From Desulfosporosinus sp. (GTDB lineage: Bacteria > Bacillota > Desulfitobacteriia > Desulfitobacteriales > Desulfitobacteriaceae), in contig JADQBO010000073.1 in the NCBI GenBank assembly GCA_016278585.1, positions 1 to 13,718 on the forward strand: 13,718 nt of DNA, given 5' to 3'. The translations under genes and the position numbers were made by a program. Below are positions 1 to 5,650 of the stretch, piece by piece (position 1 is the first letter of the stretch; every line of letters begins with the position of its first letter). The notes beneath the pieces are model-generated. The model made no database searches, was not told the origin of the DNA, and saw nothing but the letters and a program-made list of their open reading frames with translations.

Positions 1-1
1 G

Positions 2-442
2 GACCTTACCCAAGATATTTTCATAAAAGCTTATAACAATCTTGCAGGATTCAAACAAAGCTCCGCGTTTTCCACTTGGATCTACCGAATTGCTGTTAAC
101 CATTGCTTGGATTGGTGCCGTAAGAAAAAACCTCAATATATAGAAACAACCTGTTTGGATAATCTAAGCGCAAATGAAGACAGCCCGGAAGATTTCATTT
201 TAAAGCAAGAGATTGTTTCTGAATTACAATCAGCGGTCGGCAGCCTGCCTCCAATTTACAGTACCGTTCTAATCTTATACTATTTTGAAGACTTCAGTCC
301 TCAACAAATCGCAGACATAACGAACACCCCTAAAAGAACCGTTGAAACCAGGTTGTTTCGAGGTCGGAAAATGTTAAGACACAAACTCAATCCCACGTCA
401 TCTGGAGGTGAAGGCCATGACATGCTATCGACGCCAGGATAA
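2..442 (+). CDS. ECF-type RNA polymerase sigma factor, 5'-truncated by window edge
   Basis: This is the C-terminal 146 residues of an extracytoplasmic-function sigma-70 factor; the start lies before the window. The frame is open from base 2, so the TTG at 107 is not the start. Region 2 is visible at the beginning (DLTQDIFIKAYNNL, then FSTWIYRIAVNHC, the -10 recognition and melting region). Region 4 is near the end (LPPIYSTVLILYYFEDFSPQQIA, then the helix-turn-helix TPKRTVETRLFRGRKMLRHKL, which contacts the -35 element). ECF factors are usually 160-200 residues, so roughly 30-45 are missing. The gene overlaps the downstream zf-HC2 anti-sigma gene by 26 bases, the classic arrangement of an ECF factor with its membrane antagonist. 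I expect it to direct core RNA polymerase to envelope-stress promoters, probably including its own, but that promoter is outside the window. Which ECF subgroup it belongs to cannot be told from here. Confidence 0.95.
   Translation, partial: DLTQDIFIKAYNNLAGFKQSSAFSTWIYRIAVNHCLDWCRKKKPQYIETTCLDNLSANEDSPEDFILKQEIVSELQSAVGSLPPIYSTVLILYYFEDFSPQQIADITNTPKRTVETRLFRGRKMLRHKLNPTSSGGEGHDMLSTPG
404..410 (+). promoter_or_regulatory. Ribosome binding site that fixes the anti-sigma start
   Basis: GGAGGTG lies inside the end of the sigma-factor gene. It is 6 bases before the ATG at 417 but overlaps the upstream in-frame GTG at 408. The ATG at 417 is therefore the likely start of the anti-sigma factor, and translation of the two genes is probably coupled. 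Confidence 0.8.
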
Positions 443-947
443 CTGGCACAGCTACGTTAAAAATAGTTTAACTGCAGCAGAATTAGAGTCAATGACGTCT
501 CATCTTGAAAATTGCCCTGAATGTCGTGATACTGTTTCGGTTATTCAGGAGACAGCAGCCAGCTTTGCAAAAAATCGAGTAAAGTACTGCCCTCCCCCAG
601 CAATCAAGCTAAACGTTATGATGAGTATTGATAAAAATCGGTATCTGGTAAACTTGGCTCACGCTGACTCTCTAACTCAGATAAGCTTTACAAAAACAAC
701 CACCCCTCACTTCTTTGAGTTAAGAAACTGGGGTTTTAGCATGATTGCCTCGGGAATCCTCCTTTTCACCCTCAACTTAACGTCCTTAACGCCCAATTTC
801 GAAACTAGTCAAATGACTGAATTGCAAAGTGAGTTAAGTCAACAAATCACTAGACCCTTCAACGAACTAAGTCAAATAGCTGATAACGCCCTCGAAAAAA
901 TTGAATCTCTAGCCTTTTCGAATCATAGTTTCCTAAACAAACCTTAA
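417..947 (+). CDS. zf-HC2 membrane anti-sigma factor
   Basis: This 176-residue protein has the layout of zinc-binding anti-sigma factors. An N-terminal anti-sigma zinc-finger domain carries Cys3, His29, Cys33 and Cys36 (HLENCPEC is the H-x3-C-x2-C signature). A single hydrophobic segment lies at about residues 106-123 (FSMIASGILLFTLNL). A polar tail of about 50 residues follows, predicted to be outside the cell. In this family the cytoplasmic domain holds the partner ECF factor inactive until a signal releases it. The start was chosen at ATG 417 on the strength of the GGAGGTG site; an in-frame GTG at 408 would add three residues. The overlap with the sigma gene supports the pairing. The external part is short and has no recognisable sensor domain, so the signal is unknown. 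Stop at 945-947, then 12 bases to the next gene. Confidence 0.9.
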   Translation: MTCYRRQDNWHSYVKNSLTAAELESMTSHLENCPECRDTVSVIQETAASFAKNRVKYCPPPAIKLNVMMSIDKNRYLVNLAHADSLTQISFTKTTTPHFFELRNWGFSMIASGILLFTLNLTSLTPNFETSQMTELQSELSQQITRPFNELSQIADNALEKIESLAFSNHSFLNKP

Positions 948-959
948 AGGGGGATCACC

Positions 960-1667
960 ATGAATTGCAAATATCATTCCAATCAAGAAGCCCTGTCCAT
1001 TTGCGTAAAATGTAAAAATCCAATCTGTATAGAATGTTCAATCAAAATTGATGACAAAACTGTCTGCCGCCAATGTGTGCAAGAAAATCTCAGTTTAAAC
1101 TCCGTAGAAACTTTATCACAGAATGTATCAAAGAAATCCTTTTTGAAGAAATTTTTGTTCTTTTGTTATAGCCTCATACCTGGTGCTGCTCACATGCATT
1201 TAGGACTCTTCAGACGTGGTCTCCAGTTAATGATCATAACCTTTGGCGGAATCGCCCTTATTGATTTTATCGGTTTAGATTTCCTTATACCATTTGTAGT
1301 AATACCTGCTTGGTTCTTCAGTTTCTTTGAAAGTCATCATTTAAGACGACAGGTTGAAAGAGGACAGGCTGTTAGTGATCAGGATCTCTTTGACCGTCAA
1401 TGGTTTGATTATACTCCACTATTGACAAATCGTCGCTTAATTGGGACAACTATAATAGTAATCGGCCTACTCAGCCTATTACAACAGATTGATAGATATT
1501 CGTTCTTACCCCGTTTGTTCGGAAACTGGGATTATTATCACTTTCTCAGGGGCAGCTTAATTCCCCTCTCCTTAATTCTAGGCGGCATTTACATGATTAT
1601 CAAAGCAAGGCAATCCAAGCAACCTGAGGAAAACTCAACAAAATCTACAGAAATAGAAATCTCCTAA
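960..1667 (+). CDS. B-box-type zinc-finger integral membrane protein
   Basis: This 235-residue protein has an N-terminal zinc finger with four Cys/His pairs: Cys3/His6, Cys15/Cys18, Cys23/Cys26 and Cys36/Cys39, a B-box-like spacing. Hydrophobic stretches then lie at about 65-84, 88-105 and 107-123. A charged loop follows, then two more membrane segments at about 157-176 and 198-216. The segment SLIPGAAHMHLGLFRRGLQ resembles the first membrane segment of TM2-like or zinc-ribbon membrane proteins of Firmicutes. The C-terminal pair resembles the LiaI/LiaF-type membrane domain (DUF5668-like); both matches are from memory. A strong ribosome site (AAAGGGGG, 946-953) precedes the ATG. It is 12 bases after the anti-sigma gene and very probably in the same operon, so it may be a target or an additional modulator of that envelope-stress response. 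No enzymatic motif is visible. Confidence 0.8.
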   Translation: MNCKYHSNQEALSICVKCKNPICIECSIKIDDKTVCRQCVQENLSLNSVETLSQNVSKKSFLKKFLFFCYSLIPGAAHMHLGLFRRGLQLMIITFGGIALIDFIGLDFLIPFVVIPAWFFSFFESHHLRRQVERGQAVSDQDLFDRQWFDYTPLLTNRRLIGTTIIVIGLLSLLQQIDRYSFLPRLFGNWDYYHFLRGSLIPLSLILGGIYMIIKARQSKQPEENSTKSTEIEIS

Positions 1668-1775
1668 AATGATAATTACGTAACTACTTTAAAAGAGGTT
1701 CGCTTTACGTTGTCAATATTCAATGATAAAAACTTAAAACAGTGGTTATACTTTATATTATCGGTATGCAATAAT

Positions 1776-1794
1776 AGGAAGTATACTACTTCCT
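1776..1794. promoter_or_regulatory. Perfect inverted repeat, candidate operator upstream of zinc-ribbon gene
   Basis: AGGAAGTA at 1776-1783 and TACTTCCT at 1787-1794 are exact inverted repeats around TAC. The repeat contains TATACT (1782-1787), which could serve as a -10 element. A second TATACT lies at 1747-1752. Neither has a good -35 at the usual distance. The position, about 45 bases before the start of the zinc-ribbon gene, suits a repressor site. Confidence 0.4.
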
Positions 1795-1838
1795 CCGAAA
1801 TGCGTCGAAATTTACTACGAAACTGAAGAGGTGTTTTT

Positions 1839-2147
1839 ATGTTTAATGACAAAATTTTAACCTGTAGAGATTGTGTCCAAGATTTTGTTTTCTCGGCTTC
1901 GGAACAAGAATTCTTCGCTGAGAAAGGGTTTACGAATGAACCTGGAAGGTGCCCTCAATGTCGTGCTGCTAAAAAGGCACAAACTCGAGGTGCCGGTGGA
2001 TATAACAACAACCGTCAGGAACGCGAAATGTTTCCTGCTGTCTGCGCTACATGCGGAATAGAAACGACAGTACCTTTTCGGCCGTCTGGTGAAAAACCAG
2101 TCTATTGTCGGGAATGTTTTCACCCCGCTCCACGTAATAATTGGTAA
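1839..2147 (+). CDS. Small double zinc-ribbon protein
   Basis: This 102-residue cytoplasmic protein has two treble-clef or zinc-ribbon units. The first is Cys9/Cys12 with Cys38/Cys41 (TCRDC ... CPQCR) and includes the stretch EQEFFAEKGFTNEPGRCPQC, typical of the 'probable zinc-ribbon' family (zf-trcl type). A Gly/Asn/Arg-rich linker follows at about 50-63. The second unit is Cys69/Cys72 with Cys90/Cys93 (CATCG ... YCREC). Such proteins are common and uncharacterised in Clostridia and related groups; nucleic-acid binding is plausible but unproven. The start ATG has the ribosome site GAAGAGGTG 5 bases upstream. The gene stands apart from the sigma operon by 171 bases that hold a candidate operator, and it ends at a bidirectional terminator, so it is probably monocistronic. 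Confidence 0.85.
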   Translation: MFNDKILTCRDCVQDFVFSASEQEFFAEKGFTNEPGRCPQCRAAKKAQTRGAGGYNNNRQEREMFPAVCATCGIETTVPFRPSGEKPVYCRECFHPAPRNNW

Positions 2148-2154
2148 ACCCCTA

Positions 2155-2194
2155 CAAAAAAACCTCCTGGTCATAATGACCGAGGAGGTTTTAA
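2155..2194. terminator. Bidirectional rho-independent terminator between convergent genes
   Basis: AACCTCCT (2161-2168) pairs with AGGAGGTT (2183-2190). GGTCA and TGACC extend the stem inside, with one unpaired G at 2182 and a TAA loop. The hairpin has an A-run on the left (2155-2162) and TTTT on the right, so it can end both the zinc-ribbon transcript (+) and the msrAB transcript (-). Confidence 0.9.
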
Positions 2195-2218
2195 TTAATT
2201 ATAGAGATCTATTTACAA

Positions 2219-3190
2219 TTATTTAGCATCTATTTGAAAACTTGTATAATAATCTTCATAACCCGCGTCCTTTAGTTCTTCTTTGGGAATAAAGCGTAGA
2301 GCAGCGGAATTAATACAGTAGCGTAACCCTGTAGGTTTAGGACCATCGTCAAAGACATGTCCGAGATGGGCCTCCGATTTAGTACTTACAACTTCAGTTC
2401 GGTTCATTGAATGGCTAAAATCAGACCTCTCCTTAATACCCTCTGTCTGAAGAGGCTTAGAAAAGCTGGGCCATCCACACCCGGAATCGAATTTATCCTG
2501 GGAACTGAAAAGGGGCTCCCCCGATATGACATCAACGTAAATGCCCTCTCTGTCATTGTCCCAGTATTCATTCTGAAAAGGAGGTTCAGTGCCTCGTTCT
2601 TGAGTAACTTTAAACTGTATCGAGGTCAGTTTAGACTTTAGTAACTCTTTCTCTTTATCATTATTCCAATAGTTGTTAAGAAAAGCGTCCCGTCCGGATC
2701 CTTTCCTGTAAGCACCGTATCTTAAAGGGAACTTTTTATAATATCCCTGATGGTATTCTTCGGCAGGATAAAACATTACCGCGGGTATAATTTCTGTAAC
2801 GATAGGACTGTTAAATCGACCACTTTTCTCAAGGGCCTCCTTGGACCCTTCAGCTAGGTTCTTCTGCTCCTGATTATGATAAAAAACTGCAGTCTTATAG
2901 GCTTGTCCTAGATCAACAAACTGTCCGCTCGGGTTAGTGGGGTCAATCTGCCTCCAAAAGGTCTCTAACAATTGGCTATATGACAACAAATGTGGGTCAA
3001 ACGTAACTTGGACAGCCTCAAAGTGTCCCGTCTTTTTTGAGCAGACATCCTCATACGTTGGATTCTCCAGTTCCCCCCCAGTATACCCTGCCTCAACTTT
3101 AATAATTCCGGGTAATTCCTCAAACGGCTTCACCATACACCAGAAACAGCCTCCGGCAAAGGTAGCAAGTTGGTATCCGTTATAATTCAT
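2219..3190 (-). CDS. msrAB: Fused peptide methionine sulfoxide reductase MsrA-MsrB
   Basis: This 323-residue cytoplasmic enzyme reduces both stereoisomers of methionine sulfoxide in oxidised proteins. The N-terminal MsrA domain (about 5-160) carries the GGCFWC motif with catalytic Cys15 and also Cys18, followed by GYTGG and the TGHFEAVQVTFDP signature. The C-terminal MsrB domain (about 190-310) has EYWDNDREGIYVDV, SGCGWPSF (Cys238, the usual resolving position) and RYCINSAALRF with catalytic Cys292. The zinc-binding CxxC pairs seen in some MsrB proteins are absent, as in many fused forms. Length and A-then-B order match bacterial MsrAB fusions such as those of streptococci. No signal peptide is seen. 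The start at 3190 has AGAGGAAG a few bases upstream and a well-formed promoter about 45 bases further up. The gene diverges from an acyl-CoA dehydrogenase and is converged on by the zinc-ribbon gene. Confidence 0.97.
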   Translation of the reverse strand: MNYNGYQLATFAGGCFWCMVKPFEELPGIIKVEAGYTGGELENPTYEDVCSKKTGHFEAVQVTFDPHLLSYSQLLETFWRQIDPTNPSGQFVDLGQAYKTAVFYHNQEQKNLAEGSKEALEKSGRFNSPIVTEIIPAVMFYPAEEYHQGYYKKFPLRYGAYRKGSGRDAFLNNYWNNDKEKELLKSKLTSIQFKVTQERGTEPPFQNEYWDNDREGIYVDVISGEPLFSSQDKFDSGCGWPSFSKPLQTEGIKERSDFSHSMNRTEVVSTKSEAHLGHVFDDGPKPTGLRYCINSAALRFIPKEELKDAGYEDYYTSFQIDAK

Positions 3191-3231
3191 AATCTTCCTC
3201 TCATTCTCATGGTTTTTATAGCTATTGTAGT

Positions 3232-3260
3232 ATTATAATGTGTTATTGATCCACTATCAA
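3232..3260 (-). promoter_or_regulatory. sigma-A type promoter of msrAB
   Basis: Read on the - strand, TTGATA (3260-3255) and a perfect TATAAT (3237-3232) are separated by 17 bases. Transcription would begin near 3225, about 35 bases before the msrAB start codon. The TGAAT-rich repeats and the palindrome at 3280-3303 lie directly upstream of this -35 element. Confidence 0.75.
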
Positions 3261-3268
3261 TTAAACTT

Positions 3269-3316
3269 TGAATTTATGAATTAATGAATAATTATTCATT
3301 AATAATTATTCATTAA
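3269..3316. repeat. TGAAT/ATTCA repeat block
   Basis: TGAAT begins at 3269, 3277 and 3285, an exact 8-base step. On the other side, AATAATTATTCATTAA occurs at 3287-3302 and again at 3301-3316, a 14-base step. The block contains the palindrome listed separately and a second, imperfect copy centred about 14 bases further right (TTAATAATTATTCA). It lies in the msrAB / acyl-CoA dehydrogenase intergenic region and looks like several overlapping binding sites. Confidence 0.6.
3280..3303. promoter_or_regulatory. 24-base perfect palindrome, candidate operator copy 1
   Basis: The sequence is a perfect palindrome with the core TGAATAATTATTCA, extended by ATTAA on each side. Apart from the central two bases (AT instead of GC), its inner 20 bases are identical to the palindrome in front of the acyl-CoA dehydrogenase gene (3613-3632). 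It sits about 20 bases upstream of the msrAB -35 element and upstream of a possible rightward promoter. The form suits a dimeric repressor of the TetR type. It also resembles the ArgR/AhrC box (TGAAT-N4-ATTCA). Confidence 0.65.
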
Positions 3317-3341
3317 AAGAATATTCTTTATATGTTATTAT

Positions 3342-3371
3342 TTGATAAAATTACATAATTCATACTATAAA
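3342..3371 (+). promoter_or_regulatory. Possible rightward promoter of a short transcript
   Basis: TTGATA (3342-3347) and TATAAA (3366-3371) are 18 bases apart. Transcription would begin near 3378. The -10 lies in an AT-rich inverted repeat (TTCATAC 3359-3365 with GTATGAA 3382-3388, plus an A6/T6 pair inside). Confidence 0.4.
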
Positions 3372-3400
3372 AAAGTTTTTTGTATGAAAGAGGTCTTATA

Positions 3401-3424
3401 ATGAAAATCCATGATGACCGCTAG
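3401..3424 (+). CDS. Possible 7-residue leader peptide (MKIHDDR)
   Basis: The frame ATG-AAA-ATC-CAT-GAT-GAC-CGC-TAG is preceded by AAAGAGGT (3387-3394), well spaced for translation. It lies about 60 bases before a terminator hairpin, the layout of a leader peptide. It has no run of one amino-acid codon of the kind used in classical attenuation. A second tiny frame (MKEVL, start 3384) ends just before it. It may be chance. Confidence 0.2.
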   Translation: MKIHDDR

Positions 3425-3485
3425 CATTTAGACTTTTTCAGAAAGTACTCAAATTGTTAAGCAAGTATAGGCAGGTATCCATACA

Positions 3486-3520
3486 CCCTTTCGTCCGTTT
3501 GGATCGAAGGGCATTTTTTT
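3486..3520 (+). terminator. Rho-independent terminator of the short transcript
   Basis: CCCTT (3486-3490) pairs with AAGGG (3507-3511). CG/CG and TCC/GGA pairs continue inside with single-base bulges, around a GTTT loop. Seven T follow at 3514-3520. No ordinary gene lies upstream on this strand, which is why a short transcript is suggested. Confidence 0.75.
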
Positions 3521-3572
3521 GCATATTAGGAACTATTAATTTAAGAAAATTTCGAACTTGAAAAATGTTTAC

Positions 3573-3600
3573 TTTACATTCTGATGATTTATGAGATAAT
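3573..3600 (+). promoter_or_regulatory. Promoter of acyl-CoA dehydrogenase gene
   Basis: TTTACA (3573-3578) and GATAAT (3595-3600) are separated by 16 bases. The predicted start of transcription, near 3607, falls just before the palindrome at 3613-3632, so a protein bound there would block initiation or early elongation. Confidence 0.6.
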
Positions 3601-3612
3601 TGAGATAATATT

Positions 3613-3632
3613 TAATGAATAGCTATTCATTA
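3613..3632. promoter_or_regulatory. 20-base perfect palindrome, candidate operator copy 2
   Basis: TAATGAATAGCTATTCATTA is a perfect palindrome sharing 18 of 20 bases with the inner part of the one at 3280-3303; only the two centre bases differ. It lies between the predicted transcription start and the ribosome binding site of the acyl-CoA dehydrogenase, a typical repressor position. B. subtilis FadR, a TetR-family regulator of fatty-acid degradation, uses TGAATGA...TCATTCA-like sites, so a fatty-acid-responsive repressor is a reasonable guess. Confidence 0.7.
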
Positions 3633-3654
3633 TTTAAAGAAAGGTGTGAGGTTT

Positions 3655-5358
3655 ATGTCTCTATTACTTAATCCGCAGAATTATGACAGCCCCCAAAAAG
3701 ATTTGCCTTCTAGGGAAATAATGAAGAAAACTATTCACTTTTTCGAGGACAAAGGTCTCAAAAGCATTAAAGAAGATGACCAAGCAAGCCGATGGTATAC
3801 TGATTTTTTGAAATTTATCAAAGAGGAACAAGTCTTTTCTAGTTTATTAACTCCTAGTGGATACGGAGCCCCGGACTCACGATTTGATCTCAGCCGCATC
3901 TGTGAATTTAATGAAATAAGCGCCTTTTATTCCTTGTCTTATCAGTACACCTATCAGGTTTCCATTCTCGGCCTTGGGCCTATTTGGATGGGAGACAATG
4001 AAAAGGCCAAACACTTAACAGCACAATACCTAAGAGACGGCGGCATCTTTGCATTCGGATTATCCGAAAAAGCCCACGGTGCTGACCTTTACAGCAATGA
4101 AATGGCATTGTCTTCCACTAACGACGGCAACTACCTTGCTAATGGTGGTAAATACTATATTGGTAATGCCAATGAAGCGGCTCTTGTATCAACCTTTGCT
4201 AAATACAAAGATACCCAGGATTATGTCTTCTTTGTAGTTGATACCCAACACCGTAACTACAAGCTAATTAAAAAAATCTCTACCTCTGGAGTACGTGCAG
4301 CCTATGTTGGGGATTACGAGCTCATAGAATATCCGATTACTCAAGATGAGATTCTATCAAGTGGGGCTTTAGCTTGGGACTCTGCCCTTTCTACTATCAA
4401 CATCGGTAAATTTCAATTAGGATTTGCCTCGATTGGTATTTGTACCCATGCTTATTATGAGGCTTTGAATCACGCCTCAAATCGAGAGCTATATGGTAAA
4501 AAAGTTACTGATTTTCCACATATACAAAAAATCTTTACCGAATCCTATGCCCGCTTGATCGCTATGAAATTGTATGCCTTGAGAAGTTTAGACTATTTCC
4601 GTTCTGCCTCTGACGATGATCGACGTTACTTACTTTTCAACCCCATTCAAAAAATGAAAGTAACCACTCAAGGAATGAAGATTATTGAAATGCTCCTTGA
4701 TGCCATAGCTGCCAAAGGATTTGAACAAGATACTTATTTTGAAACCGCGATCCGAGACATAGGCATGATTCCCCGTTTAGAAGGCACAACCCATGTGAAT
4801 ATTGCTTTAGTGATCAAGTTTATTTCTAATTATTTCTTTAATTCTACAGAATACCCCGTTATACCTAAACGTGATGATCCCGCAGACGATTCCTACCTTT
4901 TTCGTCAGAAAGCAGGCAAACTTGCTTCTATCCGCTTCCCTAACTACCGTTTAGCCTACGAAGGAGTTCAGATTCCCAATGTAACGGTCTTCCAAGAACA
5001 AATTGAACTCTTCCGCTCCTTCTTAGAACAGGCCAGCCCTAATAAGGAACAGTTGAAAAATATTGATTATATGCTTGCCTTGGGTGAAATGTTCACCTTA
5101 ATCGTCTATGCCCAATTAATCTTAGAGAATTCAAAACTCCATAGTATTTCTTCTGCTTTACTTGATGAGATCTTTGGCTTTTTAGTTCGAGATTTTGCTC
5201 AATTCGCTTTAACTCAAGTTTCTAATTACAATAATTCAGCTCAACAAGAAGATTTATTAAAAGCCATGATGAAAAAGCCTTACTTAGATCCAGCTACCAC
5301 TCGAACACTTTGGGAAAATGAAGTTATTCCGCTGATTGGCACCTATCAACATGCCTAA
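3655..5358 (+). CDS. Acyl-CoA dehydrogenase (large FadE-like form)
   Basis: This FAD enzyme is expected to oxidise acyl-CoA thioesters to trans-2-enoyl-CoA in fatty-acid or related acyl-CoA breakdown, passing electrons to an electron-transfer flavoprotein. At 567 residues it is longer than short-chain forms (about 380), with an extra C-terminal helical region after about residue 410. Visible features are the flavin-binding region around FGLSEKAHGADLYSNE (about 134-149), the middle beta domain, and the C-terminal helical domain from about residue 250 (GKFQLGFASIG ... NRELYGKKVTDFPHIQ). The LEGTTHVN segment places the catalytic base at Glu376. The ATG at 3655 is preferred because the ribosome site (AAAGGTG, about 3640-3646) would be too close to an upstream in-frame GTG at 3646. 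A promoter and palindromic operator lie directly upstream. No ETF gene is present in the window, so the substrate and electron route are not defined. Chain-length preference cannot be read from the sequence. Confidence 0.92.
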   Translation: MSLLLNPQNYDSPQKDLPSREIMKKTIHFFEDKGLKSIKEDDQASRWYTDFLKFIKEEQVFSSLLTPSGYGAPDSRFDLSRICEFNEISAFYSLSYQYTYQVSILGLGPIWMGDNEKAKHLTAQYLRDGGIFAFGLSEKAHGADLYSNEMALSSTNDGNYLANGGKYYIGNANEAALVSTFAKYKDTQDYVFFVVDTQHRNYKLIKKISTSGVRAAYVGDYELIEYPITQDEILSSGALAWDSALSTINIGKFQLGFASIGICTHAYYEALNHASNRELYGKKVTDFPHIQKIFTESYARLIAMKLYALRSLDYFRSASDDDRRYLLFNPIQKMKVTTQGMKIIEMLLDAIAAKGFEQDTYFETAIRDIGMIPRLEGTTHVNIALVIKFISNYFFNSTEYPVIPKRDDPADDSYLFRQKAGKLASIRFPNYRLAYEGVQIPNVTVFQEQIELFRSFLEQASPNKEQLKNIDYMLALGEMFTLIVYAQLILENSKLHSISSALLDEIFGFLVRDFAQFALTQVSNYNNSAQQEDLLKAMMKKPYLDPATTRTLWENEVIPLIGTYQHA

Positions 5359-5360
5359 CC

Positions 5361-5525
5361 CTATTTAATTCTGCGCAGTTTGGTTTGGCTTCTGGCTCTT
5401 GATAAGGGATATACTTTTGGTATAGTTAATTTCTTCCTCTTTTCCGATTTGAGACGTCGATTTCCTGACCAATAAGCGAAAAATGCTAATATTCCCAAAG
5501 CAATCGTTAACGTCAAATACCCCAT
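5361..5525 (-). CDS. Small single-span membrane protein, 54 residues
   Basis: This is a short gene I do not recognise from any family. The start ATG at 5525 is preceded by a near-perfect ribosome site (AGGAGG at 5539-5534, 8 bases away). The protein begins MGYLTLTIALGILAFFAYW, one hydrophobic helix covering about residues 3-19. A strongly basic tail follows (NRRLKSEKRKKL, then RARSQTKLRRIK at the end), which by the positive-inside rule should face the cytoplasm. The stop codon lies only 2 bases from the stop of the convergent acyl-CoA dehydrogenase, with no terminator between them. A possible promoter is at 5616-5588, and a tandem 12-base repeat lies between that promoter and the gene. Codon usage and the strong ribosome site argue for a real gene. 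Its function is unknown; a regulatory subunit of a membrane complex is one possibility. Confidence 0.7.
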   Translation of the reverse strand: MGYLTLTIALGILAFFAYWSGNRRLKSEKRKKLTIPKVYPLSRARSQTKLRRIK

Positions 5526-5557
5526 AACACTTTCCTCCTAACAGAACAACCCATTCT

Positions 5558-5584
5558 ACTTACTCAATTATAACTTACTCAATT
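5558..5584. repeat. Tandem 12-base direct repeat
   Basis: ACTTACTCAATT occurs at 5558-5569 and 5573-5584, a 15-base step. It lies in the upstream region of the 54-residue membrane-protein gene, between its possible -10 (5593-5588) and its ribosome site. A TATAAT on the - strand (5572-5567) overlaps the first copy. It could be a binding site for an oligomeric regulator or a simple duplication. Confidence 0.45.
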
Positions 5585-5587
5585 CAT

Positions 5588-5616
5588 CTTATACCAAATT
5601 GATTAAAGTAATCCAA
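5588..5616 (-). promoter_or_regulatory. Possible promoter of the small membrane-protein gene
   Basis: On the - strand, TTGGAT (5616-5611) and TATAAG (5593-5588) are 17 bases apart. An alternative -10, TATAAT at 5572-5567, has no good -35. Confidence 0.4.
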
Positions 5617-5650
5617 ATAATAATATCAAGATTGTCGGTGAGCACCATAA

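Larger units (their letters stand above)
3378..3520 (+). ncRNA. Possible short transcript (small RNA or attenuated leader)
   Basis: The 464-base stretch between msrAB and the acyl-CoA dehydrogenase has no ordinary gene. Here a possible promoter (3342-3371) and a good terminator (3486-3520) bracket about 140 bases. The interval begins with a clear ribosome binding site and a 7-codon frame at 3401. It either makes a small RNA or mRNA, or forms a leader that conditionally reads on into the acyl-CoA dehydrogenase. That gene has its own promoter further down, which favours an independent short transcript. I could not match the interval to a riboswitch class. Confidence 0.3.

Noticed and set aside
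408..416. GTG at 408 as start of the anti-sigma factor
   Set aside because: The only good ribosome site (404-410) overlaps it and is properly spaced for ATG 417.
1678..1710. ACGTAA / TTACGT hairpin as terminator of the sigma operon
   Set aside because: The stem is short and AT-rich with no following T-run, so no terminator is assigned after the B-box gene.
1857..2174. Open frame of 105 codons on the - strand opposite the zinc-ribbon gene
   Set aside because: It runs into the bidirectional terminator and lies opposite a gene with four clear CxxC motifs.
3280..3303. Palindrome as a certain ArgR/AhrC box
   Set aside because: The core matches the TGAAT-N4-ATTCA pattern, but neither neighbouring gene is linked to arginine metabolism and the expected 3-base-spaced second box is not clearly present. 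Kept only as an alternative to a TetR-type site.
3378..3520. Known riboswitch in the short transcript
   Set aside because: I could not fit the conserved cores of the SAM, TPP, cobalamin, glycine, cyclic-di-GMP or preQ1 classes. Only the terminator hairpin is convincing.
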